This document shows, piece by piece, positions 4,456 to 5,648 of a stretch of DNA of 5,648 bases (position 1 is the stretch's first letter; every line of letters begins with the position of its first letter). The position numbers were made by a program, and so were the translations under genes. Under the pieces are notes generated by a model that was given only the letters and a program-made list of their open reading frames with translations, searched no databases and was not told where the DNA came from. Source of the stretch: an uncultured cyanobacterium (GTDB lineage Bacteria; Cyanobacteriota; Cyanobacteriia; Cyanobacteriales; Geitlerinemataceae). The stretch covers positions 1 through 5,648 of the forward strand of contig CAKZKB010000463.1 of NCBI GenBank assembly GCA_937121005.1. The letters run 5' to 3'.

Positions 4456-4478
4456 TCGATTCGCGAATCGACCCTACA
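4449..4478. repeat. Perfect 30-bp palindrome, possible terminator of the large helical-protein gene
   Basis: The left arm TGTAGGGTCGATTCG is exactly complementary to the right arm, with no spacer and no mismatch. It begins 6 bases after the TAG stop (4485-4487) in the direction of that gene and is followed by TCGGTTTTG, a weak T-run. Palindromes of the GTAGGG...CCCTAC type are, from memory, frequent dispersed repeats in cyanobacteria. It may act as a terminator or RNA-stabilising hairpin and also mark a small mobile repeat. Confidence 0.75.
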
Positions 4479-4484
4479 AGGATC

Positions 4485-5648
4485 CTATGGAAAACTGAAA
4501 ATAAGTGGTTCGAGGGTTTTGAGTAACTCTTTGAAAGTTGCCCAAATTCCAGAATTGGTCGTGCGACTCAAGAACTTATCGAATCCATCTTTGGCTCGTT
4601 TGTAAGCCTCATGGATGTCGAGATCGAGGAGTTCTTCACCCGCTTCTCCAAAAATATCCCCAATGGTTTTGAGGTGTTTTAGGAGTTGGGAGTAAGCACT
4701 GTTTTTATCCTCCTTCATGGCTTTCAAGTCGTCACCCCATCCCTTTTTGAGATAGCTACCAACATCATTGAGGCTGTTGATAAACTCTTTAAATCCTTTA
4801 GTTGCCCCTTCAACCGCCTTGGCAAAAGCCAAACCTGTATAGGTGACATTTTCAACAGCATTAGAAAATGCACCGACTTTTTCTGCCAACGACTGAAGTT
4901 TGGCTGCATCTACGATACGGCCGAGAAAATCCCCCAGCAGCGTCGGCTCAGTTTCGCAGTTACAATCTTGAGCCGCCTTAAGATCTTTTGTTGCTGCTTC
5001 GATCGCTTTAGGAATATCTTTCCAGATTGTAGAAATCTGACCGATACCTTCAAGCCAACCCCAGACACCACCTTCGCGAACAAACTTGTTGACAATCACA
5101 CCAGCAGTGTCGTTCGCCATGTCCAGAACGCTAAAAGCCGAGTTCAAAACCCCACTGGTCACTTTACCGCCAATTTGGAAAACTTGACCGAGAATTTGAT
5201 TGATGCCATCGAAGGTTTGACCTTTTTCAAGGGCGCGAATCGCATTCAGAATCGCAACGGGAGCGGTTTGCAGTGCATCCAAAATACCCCAGATTTGCTG
5301 GCCGCCGGGAAGTGCTAAGAGGTCAGTTTTGAACTGAGTATCAGCAATATTAAAGTCTTCGTTACCCGAAAGACCCGTAACGACAGCACTGGCAACACTC
5401 TGAACGAACTGCAAGATACCTTTAACGTCATCGCCGCTTTGAATGGACTTAATGCCTTTATAAACTCCTTTACCGAGTTTTTGGAAAGCATCGAGCGATC
5501 GCTTCAGCGCTTCGACTGTCGAGCGAGCAACTTGCTTTCCGAGGAGGGTAATGCAGGTACAACCCGCTTTCAGCAGTTTGCCGAGATATTGGCTGAAACT
5601 TTTGGCGGCTGCCATGACAACACTAAAAATTGCCCCGAGCCAATCGCC
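4485..5648 (-). CDS. C-terminal part of a large helical protein of unknown function (5' end outside window)
   Basis: At least 387 residues are encoded. The frame is open through the right edge: GDWLGAIFSVV precedes the first ATG (5613-5615) without a stop, and that ATG has no Shine-Dalgarno, so the real start is probably beyond the window. The sequence is rich in A, G, K, L, I and V with regularly spaced charges, indicating amphipathic helices. No long membrane span, catalytic motif or known domain is recognised. Numbering from that ATG, the only cysteines are C19/C21 (C-T-C) and C218/C220 (C-N-C). Each pair is followed by T-L-L-G and then an R five residues after the G, hinting at an old repeat of about 200 residues. 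Candidates include a toxin-delivery or phage-tail-like structural protein, but nothing seen proves either. A perfect palindrome follows the stop codon. Confidence 0.7.
   Translation of the reverse strand, partial: GDWLGAIFSVVMAAAKSFSQYLGKLLKAGCTCITLLGKQVARSTVEALKRSLDAFQKLGKGVYKGIKSIQSGDDVKGILQFVQSVASAVVTGLSGNEDFNIADTQFKTDLLALPGGQQIWGILDALQTAPVAILNAIRALEKGQTFDGINQILGQVFQIGGKVTSGVLNSAFSVLDMANDTAGVIVNKFVREGGVWGWLEGIGQISTIWKDIPKAIEAATKDLKAAQDCNCETEPTLLGDFLGRIVDAAKLQSLAEKVGAFSNAVENVTYTGLAFAKAVEGATKGFKEFINSLNDVGSYLKKGWGDDLKAMKEDKNSAYSQLLKHLKTIGDIFGEAGEELLDLDIHEAYKRAKDGFDKFLSRTTNSGIWATFKELLKTLEPLIFSFP

Noticed and set aside
4686..5318. 210-codon open frame on the plus strand
   Set aside because: It lies wholly antisense to the helical-protein gene. 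Its protein is rich in C and F with no recognisable domain and no ribosome site, whereas the minus frame gives regular amphipathic helices and is longer.
5613..5615. ATG as the true start of the large helical protein
   Set aside because: The frame stays open upstream with coding-like sequence to the window edge and there is no Shine-Dalgarno, so a start outside the window is more likely.
1..5648. CRISPR array, tRNA or rRNA genes
   Set aside because: I found no regularly spaced direct repeats with unique spacers, no cloverleaf with a T-loop motif and no rRNA-like segment.

Overview
The window reads as chromosomal DNA of a cyanobacterium, probably a filamentous one. The palindromic octamer GCGATCGC (HIP1, a cyanobacterial hallmark) occurs at about 17 places that I counted, inside genes and in spacers. 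The gene families are also those typical of cyanobacterial accessory regions: a Uma2-type nuclease, a PIN toxin with a ParD-like antitoxin, and a RelE/ParE toxin. No genus can be named from the sequence alone.

Layout. (1) 1-408 has no protein gene. It holds a strong -10 box, a run of short hairpins that looks like the right end and guide-RNA part of an IS200/IS605 (TnpB) element without its transposase, then a second promoter and a structured stretch with no ORF. (2) 409-2028 (minus) encodes a 539-residue protein made of two tandem GNAT-like domains plus a C-terminal tail of about six 22-residue repeats. (3) 2029-2132 is a divergent promoter region with a near-perfect palindrome between two back-to-back extended -10 boxes. 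(4) 2133-2740 (plus) is a two-gene operon: a RelE/ParE-type toxin overlapping a 104-residue partner of unusual type. (5) 2805-3610 (minus) is a second toxin-antitoxin pair, a ParD-like antitoxin overlapping a VapC-like PIN toxin; it converges tail to tail with the first. (6) 3800-4369 (minus) is a Uma2-family nuclease-fold protein. (7) 4485-5648 (minus) is the C-terminal part of a larger, mostly helical protein that I do not recognise; its reading frame is open through the right edge.

The most striking non-coding structure is a spacer cassette. Upstream of three minus-strand genes (GNAT, ParD/VapC, Uma2) there is the same block: HIP1, then a pyrimidine tract, then an extended -10 of the form TGC-TRTACT. 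In the two right-hand spacers this belongs to a longer repeat of about 62 bp (about 53 of 62 positions match by eye), followed by a palindrome. The palindrome core differs: one copy has a cluster of GC-rich short hairpins, the other a perfect 30-bp palindrome. Each cassette thus puts a possible terminator for the upstream gene and a promoter for the downstream gene into one repeated unit.

Together the window looks like an accessory island of small stability or defence modules (two toxin-antitoxin pairs and a Uma2 protein) set among dispersed repeats and a transposon remnant. A functional link between these modules and the GNAT or the large helical protein is not shown by the sequence.
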